Assembly: GCA_963790245.1 (NCBI GenBank)
Contig: CAWBNP010000002.1
Coordinates: forward strand, 2,170,001-2,234,000
DNA from: JACCVG01 sp963790245
GTDB taxonomy: Bacteria; Actinomycetota; Thermoleophilia; Solirubrobacterales; Thermoleophilaceae
Direction of reading: 5' to 3'
DNA length: 64,000 nt
Shown: positions 54,411 to 64,000 of the stretch, piece after piece
Layout: every line of letters begins with the position of its first letter
Numbering within the stretch: the stretch's first letter is position 1
The notes under the pieces: model-generated
Seen by the model: only the letters and a program-made list of their open reading frames with translations
Told to the model about the DNA's origin: nothing
Databases searched by the model: none
Translations under genes and position numbers: made by a program

Positions 54411-55532
54411 ATGAGCGCGACCGAGCAGGTAAACGAGCGACTGGCGGCACTGACGGCGGCGGGCACGAGCATCTGGCTCGACCAGATCCGCCGGGGCCTG
54501 ATCGAGGGCGGCGATCTCAAGCAGCTCGTCGACGTTGATTCGCTGCGCGGCGTCACGTCCAACCCGGCGATCTTCGAGAAGGCGATCCTTGGATCCGACG
54601 AGTACGACGAACAGATCGCCGAGCTTGCCGCCGACGATGAGATGGATGCGAACAAGATCTATGAGGAGATCGCGATCAAGGACGTCACCCTCGCGGCCGA
54701 CGTGCTGCGGCCGGTCTGGGAATCGACCAATCACACGGACGGCTTCGTATCGCTCGAGGTCTCACCGGCGTTCGCACACGACACCGCAGCCACGATTGAG
54801 GAGGCGCGCCGCTTCTGGAAGCGGCTCGACCGCCCCAACGTGATGATCAAGATCCCGGGTACCGATGAGGGGCTCTCGGCGATCACCGACGCGATCGCCG
54901 ACGGGATCAACGTCAATGTGACGTTGCTGTTCGCGGTCGCCGCGTACGAGCGCGTGATGGAGGCTCACATCGCGGGCCTCGAGCGCCGTCACGAGGCCGG
55001 CGGGTCGCTTGACGTCCACTCGGTCGCGAGCTTCTTCGTCTCACGCGTCGACAGCGAGGTCGACAAGCGGCTCGAGGATCTCGACCGAACCGACCTCCAG
55101 GGCACGGCGGCGGTCGCGAACGCGCGCGCCGCCTACGCGAAGTTCAAGGAGGTCTACGGGGGCGAGCGGTTCGCCGAGCTGAAGGAAGCCGGTGCGCCCG
55201 TCCAGCGGCCGCTCTGGGCCTCGACCGGCACCAAGAACCCCGACTACCCGGCCACCAAGTACGTCGATACGCTCGTCGCGCCGCACACGGTCAACACGAT
55301 GCCGCTCGCGACGCTCGAGGCCGCGGCCGAGCAGCTCGAGGTCGAGGCCGGGACCGCCGAGCTCGACCCCACAGCCGACCTCGACGCGCTGCGCGATGCC
55401 GGGATCGACATGGACGACGTCACCGACAAGCTGCTGCGGGACGGTATCGATGCGTTCGTGACCCCGTTCGACAAGCTGGTCGCGGGGGTCGAGGAGAGCC
55501 GCGCGGCTGCCGTGCTGAAGGCGCGGGGCTGA
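54411..55532 (+). CDS. tal: transaldolase (long actinobacterial type)
   Basis: 373 residues with GAAGGAGAG about 5 nt before the ATG. SIWLDQIRRGLIEGGDLKQL, VTSNPAIFEKAILGSDEYDE, the Schiff-base Lys region RPNVMIKIPGTDEGLSAITD, INVNVTLLFAVAAYERVMEA and WASTGTKNPDYPATKYVDTL. It interconverts C3/C4/C7 sugar phosphates. Intact gene heading tal-zwf-opcA-pgl. Confidence 0.95.
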   Translation: MSATEQVNERLAALTAAGTSIWLDQIRRGLIEGGDLKQLVDVDSLRGVTSNPAIFEKAILGSDEYDEQIAELAADDEMDANKIYEEIAIKDVTLAADVLRPVWESTNHTDGFVSLEVSPAFAHDTAATIEEARRFWKRLDRPNVMIKIPGTDEGLSAITDAIADGINVNVTLLFAVAAYERVMEAHIAGLERRHEAGGSLDVHSVASFFVSRVDSEVDKRLEDLDRTDLQGTAAVANARAAYAKFKEVYGGERFAELKEAGAPVQRPLWASTGTKNPDYPATKYVDTLVAPHTVNTMPLATLEAAAEQLEVEAGTAELDPTADLDALRDAGIDMDDVTDKLLRDGIDAFVTPFDKLVAGVEESRAAAVLKARG

Positions 55533-55535
55533 TAC

Positions 55536-57069
55536 TTGGAGGGCACCGCTGCGCCGGCGGAGAACCCGCTGGTCGAGGGCCTCGAGCGGCTACCGGTTCA
55601 CCCGACGACGCTGACGATCTTTGGCGGCACCGGTGATCTCGCCCAGCGCAAGCTCCTGCCGGCGATCTACAACCTCGCCCACGAGGGTGCCCTGCCCGAG
55701 CGGTTCAACCTGATCGGAGTCTCGCGCTCGGAAAAGCCACACGAGGACTTCCGCGCCGAGGCGACCGAGTGGATTCAGAAGTTCTCTCGCCGCGAGCCTG
55801 ACCCGAAGGTGCTCGACAAGCTCATGGAGCACGTCCGCTACATCCCCGGCACCTTCGACGACCCGGCCGTCTTCGAGCAGCTCGAAGCGACGCTCGAGGA
55901 GTTCGACGACGCGGCGGGCATCGTCTTCAACCGCGTCTTCTATCTCTCCACCGCGCCCACGTTCTTCCCGCTGATCGTCAAGCAGCTCGGCGCCCGCGGG
56001 CTCGACCATCGCGAGGGGGTCGACGTCCGGGTGGTGATCGAAAAGCCGTTCGGGACCAACCTGCAGGAGGCGCGCGACCTCAACCGTGACGTGCTCGAGG
56101 TCCTTGACGAGTCGCAGGTCTACCGGATCGATCACTACCTCGGCAAGGAGACGGTCCAGAACATGTTGGCGTTCCGGTTTGCCAATGGGCTGTTCGAGCC
56201 GCTCTGGAACCGCAACTTCATCGACTACGTCGAGATCACGGCCGCGGAGGACCTCGGCATCGGCTCGCGCGCCGGCTACTACGACTCATCGGGCGCGCTG
56301 CGCGATCTGGTTCAGAACCACATGCTGCAGTTGCTGACGCTGCTCTGCATGGAGCCCCCGGTCAACTTCTCGGCCGATGAGGTCCGCGACGAGAAGGTCA
56401 AGGTCCTCCACGCGATCCACGCGCCGACGCCGGAGGACGTCCCGGACATCGCCGTCCGGGCGCAGTACTCGGCCGGCCACTCCGAGGGACGACGAGGTTG
56501 CCGGCTACCTCAAGGAAAAGGACGTCCCGGCCGATTCGAGCACGCCGAGCTACGCCGCGCTGCGGCTCGAGGTGGATAATTGGCGCTGGGCCGGGGTGCC
56601 GATCTACCTGCGAACCGGCAAGCGGCTCGCGCGCAAGGTCACCGAGATCGCGGTCACGCTCAAGCCGGTCCCGCACCTCGCCTTCAAGCAGGACGGCTCG
56701 ACGGGCATCCATCCCAACCAGCTGATCCTGACGATGCAGCCGAACGAGGGCGTCTCGATCTCGCTCGCGGCAAAGATCCCCGGCACCCGCATGAGCATCC
56801 GGCCGGTGAAGATGGAGTTCCTCTACGGGACCGCCTTCCTGTCGGAGTCGCCGGAGGCGTACGAGCGGTTGATCATGGACGCGATGCGCGGCGACGCGAC
56901 GCTTTTCACGCGCAACGACGAGGTTGAGGCGCAGTGGCGCATCTGCGACCCGATCGTGCGCGCCTGGGAGACGACGCCCGGGCCGATCCCGCAGTACGAG
57001 GCGGGCTCTCAGGGCCCGGCCGAGGCGGACGCGCTGTTGCGCGAGGGGCATCGCTGGAGAGCCATCTAG
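55536..57069 (+). CDS. zwf: glucose-6-phosphate 1-dehydrogenase (one frame break)
   Basis: First enzyme of the oxidative pentose phosphate pathway. TTG start, 3 bp after tal. NADP site LTIFGGTGDLAQRKLLPAIY; catalytic RIDHYLGKETVQNMLAFRFA; ITAAEDLGIGSRAGYYDSSG; GVPIYLRTGKRLARKVTEIA and IHPNQLILTMQPNEGVSISL. An extra base near 56487 shifts the frame two thirds along. Total ~510 residues. Confidence 0.95.
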
Positions 57070-57085
57070 TGCGGCGCGGCGCACG

Positions 57086-58142
57086 ATGAGCGAGGCGGTC
57101 TGGGCGGAGCAGGACACGACTCCCTCGGCGATCGAGGCTGCCCTGCGCAAGCTGTTGCGTGAGCGCCACGACCAGGATTCCGACTTCGCGCCCGCGCGCG
57201 TCCTCAACCTGATCGTCGTGGCCGACCGCCAGTGGCAGGGTGAGATCCTCAATCGGCTCGAGTCGATCGACCGCTACCACCCGTCGCGAATGATCCTCTG
57301 CAACATCTCCGACCGGGGCGAGGGACTCAACGCGACCGTGGCGGTCGGTGGTGATGACGCCGCGCGCGAGGGTTCGATCGCGCTCGGACACGAGCGCGTG
57401 GTCGTCGACGTCGGCCCCGACATGGCCGAGCACCTCGATTCGATGGTCGATCCGCTCGTCGTCTCCGACCTCGCTTCCGTCGTCTGGGCGCCGCACCGCC
57501 ACCACGCGTCGGTCGACTCGCTGATGAAGCTCGCCCAGGTCGTGCTGCTCGACTCGGTCGAGGAGGCCTCGATCGAGGCCGGGCTCGAGCGCGCGACGAC
57601 GCTGGCTGAGCGCGCCTACGTCGTCGACCTCGCGTGGCTGCGTTCAACCCCGTGGCGTGAGCGGATCGCGGCGACCTTCGACCCCGACCAGTGGCGACGC
57701 GAGCTGGGCGCGCATCAGCGCGGTGACGATTCGCCATCAGCCTGACTCCGGTGTCGCGGGATTGCTGCTCTTCGGCTGGCTGGGCTCGCGGCTCGGCTGG
57801 AAGCCGGGCAGCATGGTGCATCAGAGCGGCGCGATGCAGGGCCACGCAACCGCGCGGCGAAGCGACGTGATCCTGAGGCTCGAGCCCGACTCCACGATGA
57901 GCACCCCCGGCCTCGCCGGGATAACGATCGAGTCAGCGTCCGGAATGAAGATCTCACTCGACCGGGGCGCCGGCGGGCTGACCGCGCACCGGACCGGGCG
58001 CAAGGGCGATGAGTCGACCTGGACCGTGCTCGGGGCATCACGCGGCGAGTCGGGCATGCTCGGCGAGGGGATCCGCCAGGCGCTGCTGCGCAACGAGACC
58101 TACGAGCCGGCCTTGGACGCGGCACGCGCGATGCTCGGATGA
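57086..58142 (+). CDS. opcA: OpcA, glucose-6-phosphate dehydrogenase assembly protein (one frame break)
   Basis: Allosteric activator/assembly factor for G6PDH in cyanobacteria and actinobacteria. ARVLNLIVVADRQWQGEILN, YHPSRMILCNISDRGEGLNA, SMVDPLVVSDLASVVWAPHR and the C-terminal LLLFGWLGSRLGWKPGSMVH. A base gain near 57705 shifts frames. It follows zwf as usual. Its TGA overlaps the micro-ORF ATG (ATGA). Confidence 0.9.
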
Positions 58143-58216
58143 GACCCCACCGGGTCCTGATCGAGCTGCTCGGCCGCGAGCGCGGCGACTCGGTGAGCTC
58201 GGGCGGCGGAGGGTGA
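58139..58216 (+). CDS. micro-ORF between opcA and pgl (MRPHRVLI family)
   Basis: A 25-codon frame, MRPHRVLIELLGRERGDSVS then SGGGG, linked upstream by ATGA to opcA and downstream by GTGA to pgl. Its first 23 bases match the tandem units at 38055 at 22 positions. Same logic as there: an element insertion that preserves stop-start coupling. Translation is unproven. Confidence 0.45.
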   Translation: MRPHRVLIELLGRERGDSVSSGGGG

Positions 58217-58928
58217 GAGCCGCGCGCGGCCAAGTCGAAGTCGTCGACGACCCGGCCGGCGAGATCGCCCTGCGGCTCGCCGCGGCGGCGAGCGCCGGGG
58301 CGCAGATCGCCCTGACCGGCGGCTCGACGCCGCGGATCGCCTACGAGCGCGCGCGCCGAGCTCGGCGCCGACTGGTCCTCAGCGACGCTCTGGTGCGGCG
58401 ACGATCGCTGTGTCGGCGCCCGATCACGAGCAGTCCAACTACGGCATGGCCAAGCGCGCACTGCTTCGACCGGATCGAGGGCGATCCGCCGACGATCCAC
58501 CGGATCGAGGGCGAACTCGGCCCGGACGCGGCCGCCCGACAGTACGAGGACGAAGCTGCGCGGAGCGTTCCCCGGAGAGAGCACTACCGCAGCTCGATCT
58601 GATCCTGCTCGGTCTCGGCCCCGATGCCCACTGCGCTTCGCTGTTCCCGCGCAATCCCGAGCTCGGCGAGCAGGAGCGGTGGGCGTGGGCGTGAATAGTC
58701 CGGGCATGGCTCCCCTCGTGCCACGCGTGACGCTCACGCTTCCCGTGCTCAACGCGGCGCGCAACGTCGTGTTCCTGGTCACGGGTGCGGACAAGGCGCC
58801 TGCCGTCAGGCGCGCTTTCGCCGGACCGCCGGATCCGGACGCTCCGGGAAGCCTGATCGATCCCGTCGACGGGAGCCTCGACCTTGATTCTCGACGCGGC
58901 CGCCGCCGACGGACTGGAGCCCGGATGA
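58213..58928 (+). CDS. pgl: 6-phosphogluconolactonase (frame-disrupted)
   Basis: Hydrolyses 6-phosphogluconolactone after zwf. Repaired reading: AGAQIALTGGSTPRIAYERA, WSSATLWCGDDRCVGADHEQ, SNYGMAKRALLDRIEGDPPT, LDLILLGLGPDAHCASLFPR (signature GxGxDGH-like), LTLPVLNAARNVVFLVTGAD and LILDAAAADGLEPG. Six or so single-base gains interrupt it. GTG start overlaps the micro-ORF. TGA overlaps the next gene's ATG. Confidence 0.9.
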
Positions 58929-60876
58929 TGCCGGACTCGGTGCCCAACGTGGTCGGGCCGAGCAGCGACCAGCGCCGAGCGAGTTCGTTTCCTCCGATCG
59001 CCGACTACGCCTTTCTTTCGGACTGCGAGACCTGCGCGCTCGTCGCCCCGAGCGGCAACGTCGAATGGCTGTGCCTGCCGCGGATGGACTCGCCGAGCGT
59101 GTTCGGCGCGATCCTCGACCGCGACGCCGGCGTGTTCCGGCTGGCGCCCGCCGACGTCACCGTGCCCACCGCGCGGCGCTACCTGCCGGGCACGATGGTG
59201 CTGGAGACGAGCTGGGGCACCCGCGGCGGCTGGATGATCGTCCGCGACGTGCTTCTGATCGGCCCCTGGCACCACGAGCAGGACCGCTCGAACACCCATC
59301 GCCGCTCGCCGACCGACTACGACGCCGACCACGTGTTCCTGCGCACGGTCCGCTGCGTCAACGGCGAGGTCCAGGTCAACCTCGACTGCGAGCCGGTGTT
59401 CGACTACGGCCGCGTCCGCGGCGAGTGGGAGTACAGCGGGCCCGGCTATCACGAAGGGCGTCTGCCAGGCGACGGCGTCGACATCCCGCTCAAGCTCACG
59501 ACCGACATGAACATCGGCTTCGAGGGACCGCGCGCGATCGCCCGGACGCTGCTCAAGGAGGGCGAGTCCCGTTTCTGCGCGCTTTCGTGGTCCGAGCATC
59601 GGCGCGCCGCACGACCTACGAGGAGGCCTACGCGCGGCTGGTCTGGACCGCTCACCACTGGCAGCACTGGCTCGACCGCGGCGAGTTTCCCGATCACCCC
59701 TGGCGGACCTACCTCCAGCGCAGCGCCCTGACGCTCAAGGGGCTCTCCTACGCACCGACCGGCGCGATGCTCGCGGCCGCCACGACCTCGCTGCCCGGAG
59801 ACGCCCGGGCGGCGAGCGCAACTGGGACTACCGCTACTCGTGGATCCGCGACTCGACCTTCATGCTCTGGGGCCTCTACACGCTCGGCTTCGACTGGGAG
59901 GCCAACGACTTCTTCTACTTCATCGCCGACTGCGCCGAGGCCGAGGAGGGCCAGCTGCAGATCATGTACGGCATCGACGGCGAGGAGAAGCTCGACGGAG
60001 GAGATCCTCGACCACCTCTCGGGCTACGAGGGCGCCCAGCCGGTGCGAATCGGCAACGGCGCCTACGACCAGGATCAGCACGACGTCTGGGGCGCCGTGC
60101 TCGACTCGGTCTACCTCCACACCAAGTCGCGCGACTTCCTGCCCGAGCGGGTCTGGCCGATCCTCGAGAAGCAGGTCGAGGCCGCGATCGAGAACTGGCG
60201 CGACCCCGACCGCGGCATCTGGGAGGTGCGCGGCGAGCCCCAGCACTTCACCTCGTCGAAGCTGATGTGCTGGGTCGCCTGCGATCGCGGCGCGCGGCTG
60301 GCGGAGCTCAAGGACGACTCCGAGCGCGCCGAGCGCTGGCAGGCCGAGGCCGACGCGATCCACGAGGACATCTGCGAGCACGGGATCGACAGCCGCGGCG
60401 TCTTCTGCCAGCACTACGACACCGACGGCGCTCGACGCCTCGGTGCTGCTGATGCCGCTCGTCCGCTTCCTCCCCGCCGAGCGACGAGCGGATTCACGAA
60501 GACCGTGCTCGCGATCGCCGACGAGCTGACCCAGGACGGCCTGGTGCTGCGCTACCGCGTCGAGGAGACCGACGACGGCCTCTCCGGAGAGGAGGGCACC
60601 TTCACGATCTGCTCGTTCTGGCTCGTCTCGGCGCTTGTCGAGATCGGCGAGGTCGAGCGCGGCCGGGCAGCTCTGCGAGCGACTGCTCTCGCACGCCAGC
60701 CCGCTGCTGCTCTACGCCGAGGAGCTCGACGCCAAGAGCGGCCGCCATCTCGGCAACTTCCCGCAGGCGTTCACGCACCTCGCCCAGATCAACGCGGTGA
60801 TGCACGTGATCCACGCCGAGCGGGCCTCCCGACCGACGACTTCTCGCTGCCGGCCTTCAGCCGCGGGCTGAGCTGA
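58925..60876 (+). CDS. GH15-family glycoside hydrolase (glucoamylase/trehalase-like; frame-disrupted)
   Basis: About 645 residues. N-terminal beta-sandwich starts PPIADYAFLSDCETCALVAP, SGNVEWLCLPRMDSPSVFGA. The catalytic (alpha/alpha)6 barrel has NWDYRYSWIRDSTFMLWGLY, IMYGIDGEEKLTEEILDHLS and RIGNGAYDQDQHDVWGAVLD, and the second acid in EEGTFTICSFWLVSALVEIG, closing with GNFPQAFTHLAQINAVMHVI. Members hydrolyse trehalose or alpha-glucans to glucose, which the nearby ROK kinase and zwf would use. Breaks near 59605, 59810, 59998, 60428, 60490, 60665, 60825. Confidence 0.88.
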
Positions 60877-61322
60877 TCAGCGGCCGGACCCCGCGTCGAA
60901 CGGGGAGCCGGAAAAGAACAGGAACCAGATCTCCATCGCCGCGAGCACGAGCGTCACGACCGCGGCGACGATCCGCTCCTGGGTCGTCAGCGGCGGCGGA
61001 CCGTCGTAGCTCGGGCGCTCGCCGCGCAGGCTCGCAGCCAGGCGGTCGGCTTACGCGGCCCGGCGGGGGTCGCGGCCGCGCGGTCGTAAGCGGCGCTCAG
61101 GAACTTGATCAGCTGCAGTAGCAGGAAGCTGAAGATGATCAGCACGACGACCAGCACCAGAAGCGGGGTAAGCGAGCGGCTGGGTGCTCTGGCTGGTTCT
61201 GGACGGCGATCCAGAGCGCGAGCAGCGGGCTGGTCGTGAAGGCGTTGACCGTTACAAGCCCGATCGCGATCGGCGAGACCGATCCGGACGGCGGCCGACG
61301 CGCGTGTTGCAGTGCTCTCCAC
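60877..61322 (-). CDS. small multi-helix membrane protein (frame-disrupted)
   Basis: GTG at 61322 directly after the TGA of the hydrolase gene. Pieces in three frames join into SPIAIGLVTVNAFTTSPLLA, then LTPLLVLVVVLIIFSFLLLQ, LIKFLSAAYDRAAATPAGPR and the final TTQERIVAAVVTLVLAAMEI, WFLFFSGSPFDAGSGR: about three helices in ~145 residues. I do not recognise the family. At least three frame changes. Confidence 0.5.
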
Positions 61323-62135
61323 TCAGATCCCCTGGAGGAATCGTGACAGTTCCGCAGCGGAACCGTTCGGGTGCGTCCTCCGCGAGGAAGTGGCCGGCGT
61401 CCTCGACGATCACGAGCTCGGCGTCCGGGGATCTGCTTGTTCAGGCGGTGGGCGCCCGCCGACCGGGGCGAACTGATCGTCGCCGCCCCAGAGCAGCAGG
61501 GTCGGCACCGCGAGCTCGGCGAGCCGGCCACGGTAGGGCTCGAGCTTCTCGAAGTCGCCCGAGCGGTAGAGCTCGAGCTGCCCTCGCCGCCGGTCCTCAT
61601 CGCTCCACGCCTTCGCAGCACTCGTCGATGAAGTCTTCGCCGAGGTTCGGGCTCGCCTGACGGAGGAACCCGGCCAGCAGCTCGCGCGTCATGCTCTCGA
61701 CCAGCTGCTCACCCTCCTCGGGCCGCCGTAACGCCTCGGCGAAGTCGTGCCAGCGGCCCTCGGGAAGAAGCCCGAGTTGGAGATCACGAGCGCCCGTACG
61801 AACTGCGGGTGATCGCACGCCCAGCGCAGCCCGATCAACCCGCCCCAGTCATGGACGACCAGCGCCACCGGCCCGAGCTCGAGCTCGTCGCGGAACCGCT
61901 CGAGGTGCTCGATCTGGTGCTCCCAGGTGCCGGGCGGATCGGGCGGGGAGTCGCCGAAGCCGGGCAGGTCGGGCGCCAGCGCTCGCCAGCCGGCGTCGGC
62001 CGCCCCCGCCATCACGTCGCGCCAGATGTAGGACGACTCGGGGTAGCCGTGGACGAAGATGACCGGCCGACCGCCGGGGTCGCCGAGCTCGCGGTAGGCG
62101 ATCCCGCCGACTTCAGCGAGATGCGGGCCCGGCAC
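61323..62135 (-). CDS. alpha/beta hydrolase, haloalkane dehalogenase/epoxide hydrolase-like (frame-disrupted)
   Basis: Starts GTG (VPGPHLAEVGGIAYRELGDP). Oxyanion HGYPESSYIWRDVM; the nucleophile elbow is VALVVHDWGGLIGLRWACDH, with Asp in place of Ser, typical of dehalogenases and epoxide hydrolases; acid region VPTLLLWGGDDQFAPVGG; His in VEDAGHFLAEDAPERF. About 265 residues, ending near RFLQGI. Breaks near 61345, 61460, 61608 and 61770. Substrate not inferable. Confidence 0.8.
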
Positions 62136-62140
62136 GTCGG

Positions 62141-62580
62141 TCAGGAGCCGCCCGGCGGGATCGGAGACGCGCCGCGGTCCTCGCCCGCGGGCAGCACGCC
62201 CGTCGCGCCCTACGTAGCCGTCCTTGCCGCCGGCGACACACGTAGCACGAGCGTCGTCGGTCTCGCTCGGGTTGCGCATGCCCGCGCGCGACCTCGGCGT
62301 TGACGCGGACAGCGCCGCCCGGGCCGAGCTCCTGGCTCGACCCGTCGCCGAACTCGATCACGAAGCGGCCGGAGATGACGATGTAGGTCTCCTCCTGCTC
62401 CTCGTGGTAGTGCTTGCCGGTCACGAGCCCCGGGGGCAGCACGAGGGCGTTGATCCCGAACGCCTCGACGTCGAGCGCCTTGCGGATCTTGCGGAAGCCG
62501 TAGCCGTCGCCGAGCTGGTCGAGCTCGGCTGCGGCCCAGCCTTCGCCACGGGTCACGTCGGGGTAGTCCTGATCGCCCAC
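62141..62580 (-). CDS. cupin-domain protein (frame-disrupted)
   Basis: GTG start (VGDQDYPDVTRGEGWAAAEL). Cupin motif 1 is TGKHYHEEQEETYIVISGRF with two His and a Glu; motif 2 is LGPGGAVRVNAEVARGMRNP, where the second metal His is again Arg. After frame repair it ends with GGKDGYVGRDG. Its start overlaps the ctaB stop (TAGTG). A second cupin of the same reduced type as the one at 11311. Confidence 0.75.
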
Positions 62581-63481
62581 TAGAGCCTCACGATCGACGA
62601 CCATCGCGATGAACAGCAGGGCGAGGTAGGCGAGCGAGAAGAGGTAGAGCCGCAGCGCCGAGCGGCGGTCCGCACGCCGGCGCAGGATCAGCGCGAGCGC
62701 CGGAAGATGCGCCCCCGAGCCCGACCGCCGCCGCGAGGTAGAAGCCGTCGAACAGCTGGCCCGCGAAGGGCAGCACGGAGACCGCGATCAGCAGCATCGT
62801 GTAGAGCACGATCTGCCAGCGGGTCTCGTCCTCGCCGCGGACGACCGGCAGCATCGGCACGCCGGCCTTCGCGTACTCGTCCTTCATCAGCAGCGACAGC
62901 GCCCAGAAGTGGGGCGGGGTCCAGTAGAAGACGATCGCGAACAGGTAGAGCGCGGCGCCCTCGATCGAGCCGGTGACGGCCGCCCAGGCGACCAGCGGGG
63001 GAACCGCGCCGGCGGCGCCGCCGATCACGATGTTCTGCGGCGTCGAGCGCTTGAGCCAGATCGTGTAGATGAAGACGTAGCCGAGCAGGCCCGAGAGCGC
63101 CAGCGCAGCGGCGAGCAGGTTGACGGTGAGTCGCCAGCAGCACGAACGCTGGCGATCCCGAGCACGATGCCGAAGCTGAGCGCCGCCCGCGGGCGACACC
63201 CGGCCGGAGGGGACCGGCCGGTTGGCGGTGCGCTCCATGCGCGCATCGAGGTCGCGGTCGTACCAGTGGTTGATCGCGCCCGCACCGCCGGCCGACAGCG
63301 CGCCGCCGAGGCAGGTGAGGACGACGAGCGCGAGCGAGGGGTCGCCGGCCACGTACATCGTCGTGATCGTCGTGCAGCAGCAGCAGCGACTGGACCGCGG
63401 CTTGGTCAGCTCGAAGTAGTCGGCGAGGACGGTACGGATGCCCGTCCGCGCGGCGACGGCGGCGTGGGTGCCCGCCTCCAC
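62580..63481 (-). CDS. ctaB: protoheme IX farnesyltransferase (heme O synthase; frame-disrupted)
   Basis: Makes heme O from heme B. VLADYFELTKPRS, the prenyl-diphosphate motif INHWYDRDLDARMERTANRP, SGLLGYVFIYTIWLKRSTPQ, NIVIGGAAGAVPPLVAWAAV and WTPPHFWALSLLMKDEYAKA. Breaks near 63380, 63135 and 62706, and one by the stop. GTG start overlaps the ctaA stop. Supports the A-type cytochrome oxidase encoded 17 kb away. Confidence 0.92.
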
Positions 63482-64000
63482 TACGCGTTCACCTCGGCCG
63501 TGGTGCGTCGCCTGTCCCGGGGAGAGTACGGCTCCGGCACGCGGTAGAGCTGCAGGTTGATCCCGAACAGGTGGCCCCAGAGCAGCGTCGCGAGCGCAGG
63601 TGGGCGACGATCAGCGATCTCGTAGATGTCGGCGATCCAGACGTTCAGCGCTCCGACCAGGAGCTGGAGCACGAGGATCCCGAGCGCGATCCAGGCCATC
63701 CGGACGATCCGCGGGCTCGGCCTGACGGCGCAGCGCCATCACGGCGAGCCAGACGATCAGCGCAGTCGTGATGTAGAGGAAGAAGCGGTGCGTCAGGTGG
63801 ATGTCGACGAGCGGCGCCTGGCCGAACGGCATGAAGGCGCCGTTGCAGCCGGGGAACTCCGTGCCGCAGGCGTGGTGGGCGCCGTCGCCGAGCTGGAAGT
63901 CGGTGCGGCCGAACTTCTGCGTCCCGGCCATGAAGCCGCCGGCGACGATCGTCAGGAAGAGGCCGACCTGGGCGAGGCCGGCGACCGCCTTGAAGCTCGG
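63481..64000 (-). CDS. ctaA: heme A synthase, 3' part (runs off the window)
   Basis: Cox15/CtaA. Visible from VAGLAQVGLFLTIVAGGFMA; loop with cysteines HACGTEFPGCNG (disulfide pair); IHLTHRFFLYITTALIVWLA (heme His), then IALGILVLQLLVGALNVWIA and LLWGHLFGINLQLYRV, second heme His. Two frame changes (near 63600 and 63722). The N-terminal half lies beyond base 64000. The TAG overlaps the ctaB GTG. Confidence 0.9.

Overview
The window is a GC-rich (about 70%) stretch of an aerobic, heterotrophic actinobacterial chromosome, most probably a member of the Thermoleophilia (Solirubrobacter/Conexibacter-like). The evidence is the actinobacterial gene set (GuaB3-type IMP-dehydrogenase homologue, OpcA, deazaflavin-dependent nitroreductase, Flp-type pilin, DUF3253), frequent GTG/TTG starts, and many ATGA/GTGA stop-start overlaps. 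I see no tRNA, rRNA, transposase, phage gene or CRISPR array.

Layout. 0-8.5 kb: stand-alone accessory genes (DUF3253, HAD phosphatase, DUF892 ferritin-like protein, secreted lipase, secreted metallo-beta-lactamase-fold protein, solitary Flp pilin, SCP2-alpha/beta hydrolase fusion, F420-type nitroreductase). 8.5-15 kb: a secreted GDPD/nitrilase-like fusion, then murI-rph-rdgB-cation efflux. 15-25.7 kb: Roadblock-like protein, tldD-pmbA, HU, pyrF, LysM protein, D,D-carboxypeptidase, PfkB sugar kinase, guaB3 and guaA. 26-27.5 kb: an M23 endopeptidase behind a clear c-di-AMP (ydaO-type) riboswitch. 27.5-39.6 kb: a growth block rplM-rpsI-glmM-glmS-acpS-nnr-alr-cca-corA-hit-[three tandem micro-ORFs]-enoyl-CoA hydratase-csp-infA. 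39.6-47.9 kb: a respiratory block, with a cytochrome c/cupredoxin fusion lipoprotein, a sulfatase, and on the minus strand ctaC-ctaD-ctaE. Here ctaE carries two Usp-like domains and ctaD has the A2-type YSHPAV signature. 47.9-60.9 kb: pentose-phosphate genes (ROK kinase-tkt; tal-zwf-opcA-micro-ORF-pgl-GH15), interrupted by a compact metal cassette of a two-domain multicopper oxidase and a ZIP transporter read in frame with a DtxR/MntR-like regulator, behind a perfect 7-bp inverted repeat. 60.9-64 kb: alpha/beta hydrolase, cupin, ctaB and ctaA (heme A synthesis) on the minus strand.

Sequence quality matters here. The first 13.6 kb has no broken gene, whereas many genes after it (HU, tldD, pmbA, pyrF, guaA, cca, corA, tkt, pgl and others) are split by single-base gains that restore good family proteins when removed. 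HU needs exactly five bases removed and a 46-residue membrane protein exactly three. I treat these as sequencing or assembly insertions and annotate each gene across its full span.

Most interesting signals: (1) the oxidase/ZIP/MntR-like cassette with its own operator and a probably leaderless transcript; (2) the Usp-Usp-CtaE fusion; (3) a dispersed palindromic element sitting on stop codons which, inside operons, creates overlapping micro-ORFs beginning MRPHRVLI.
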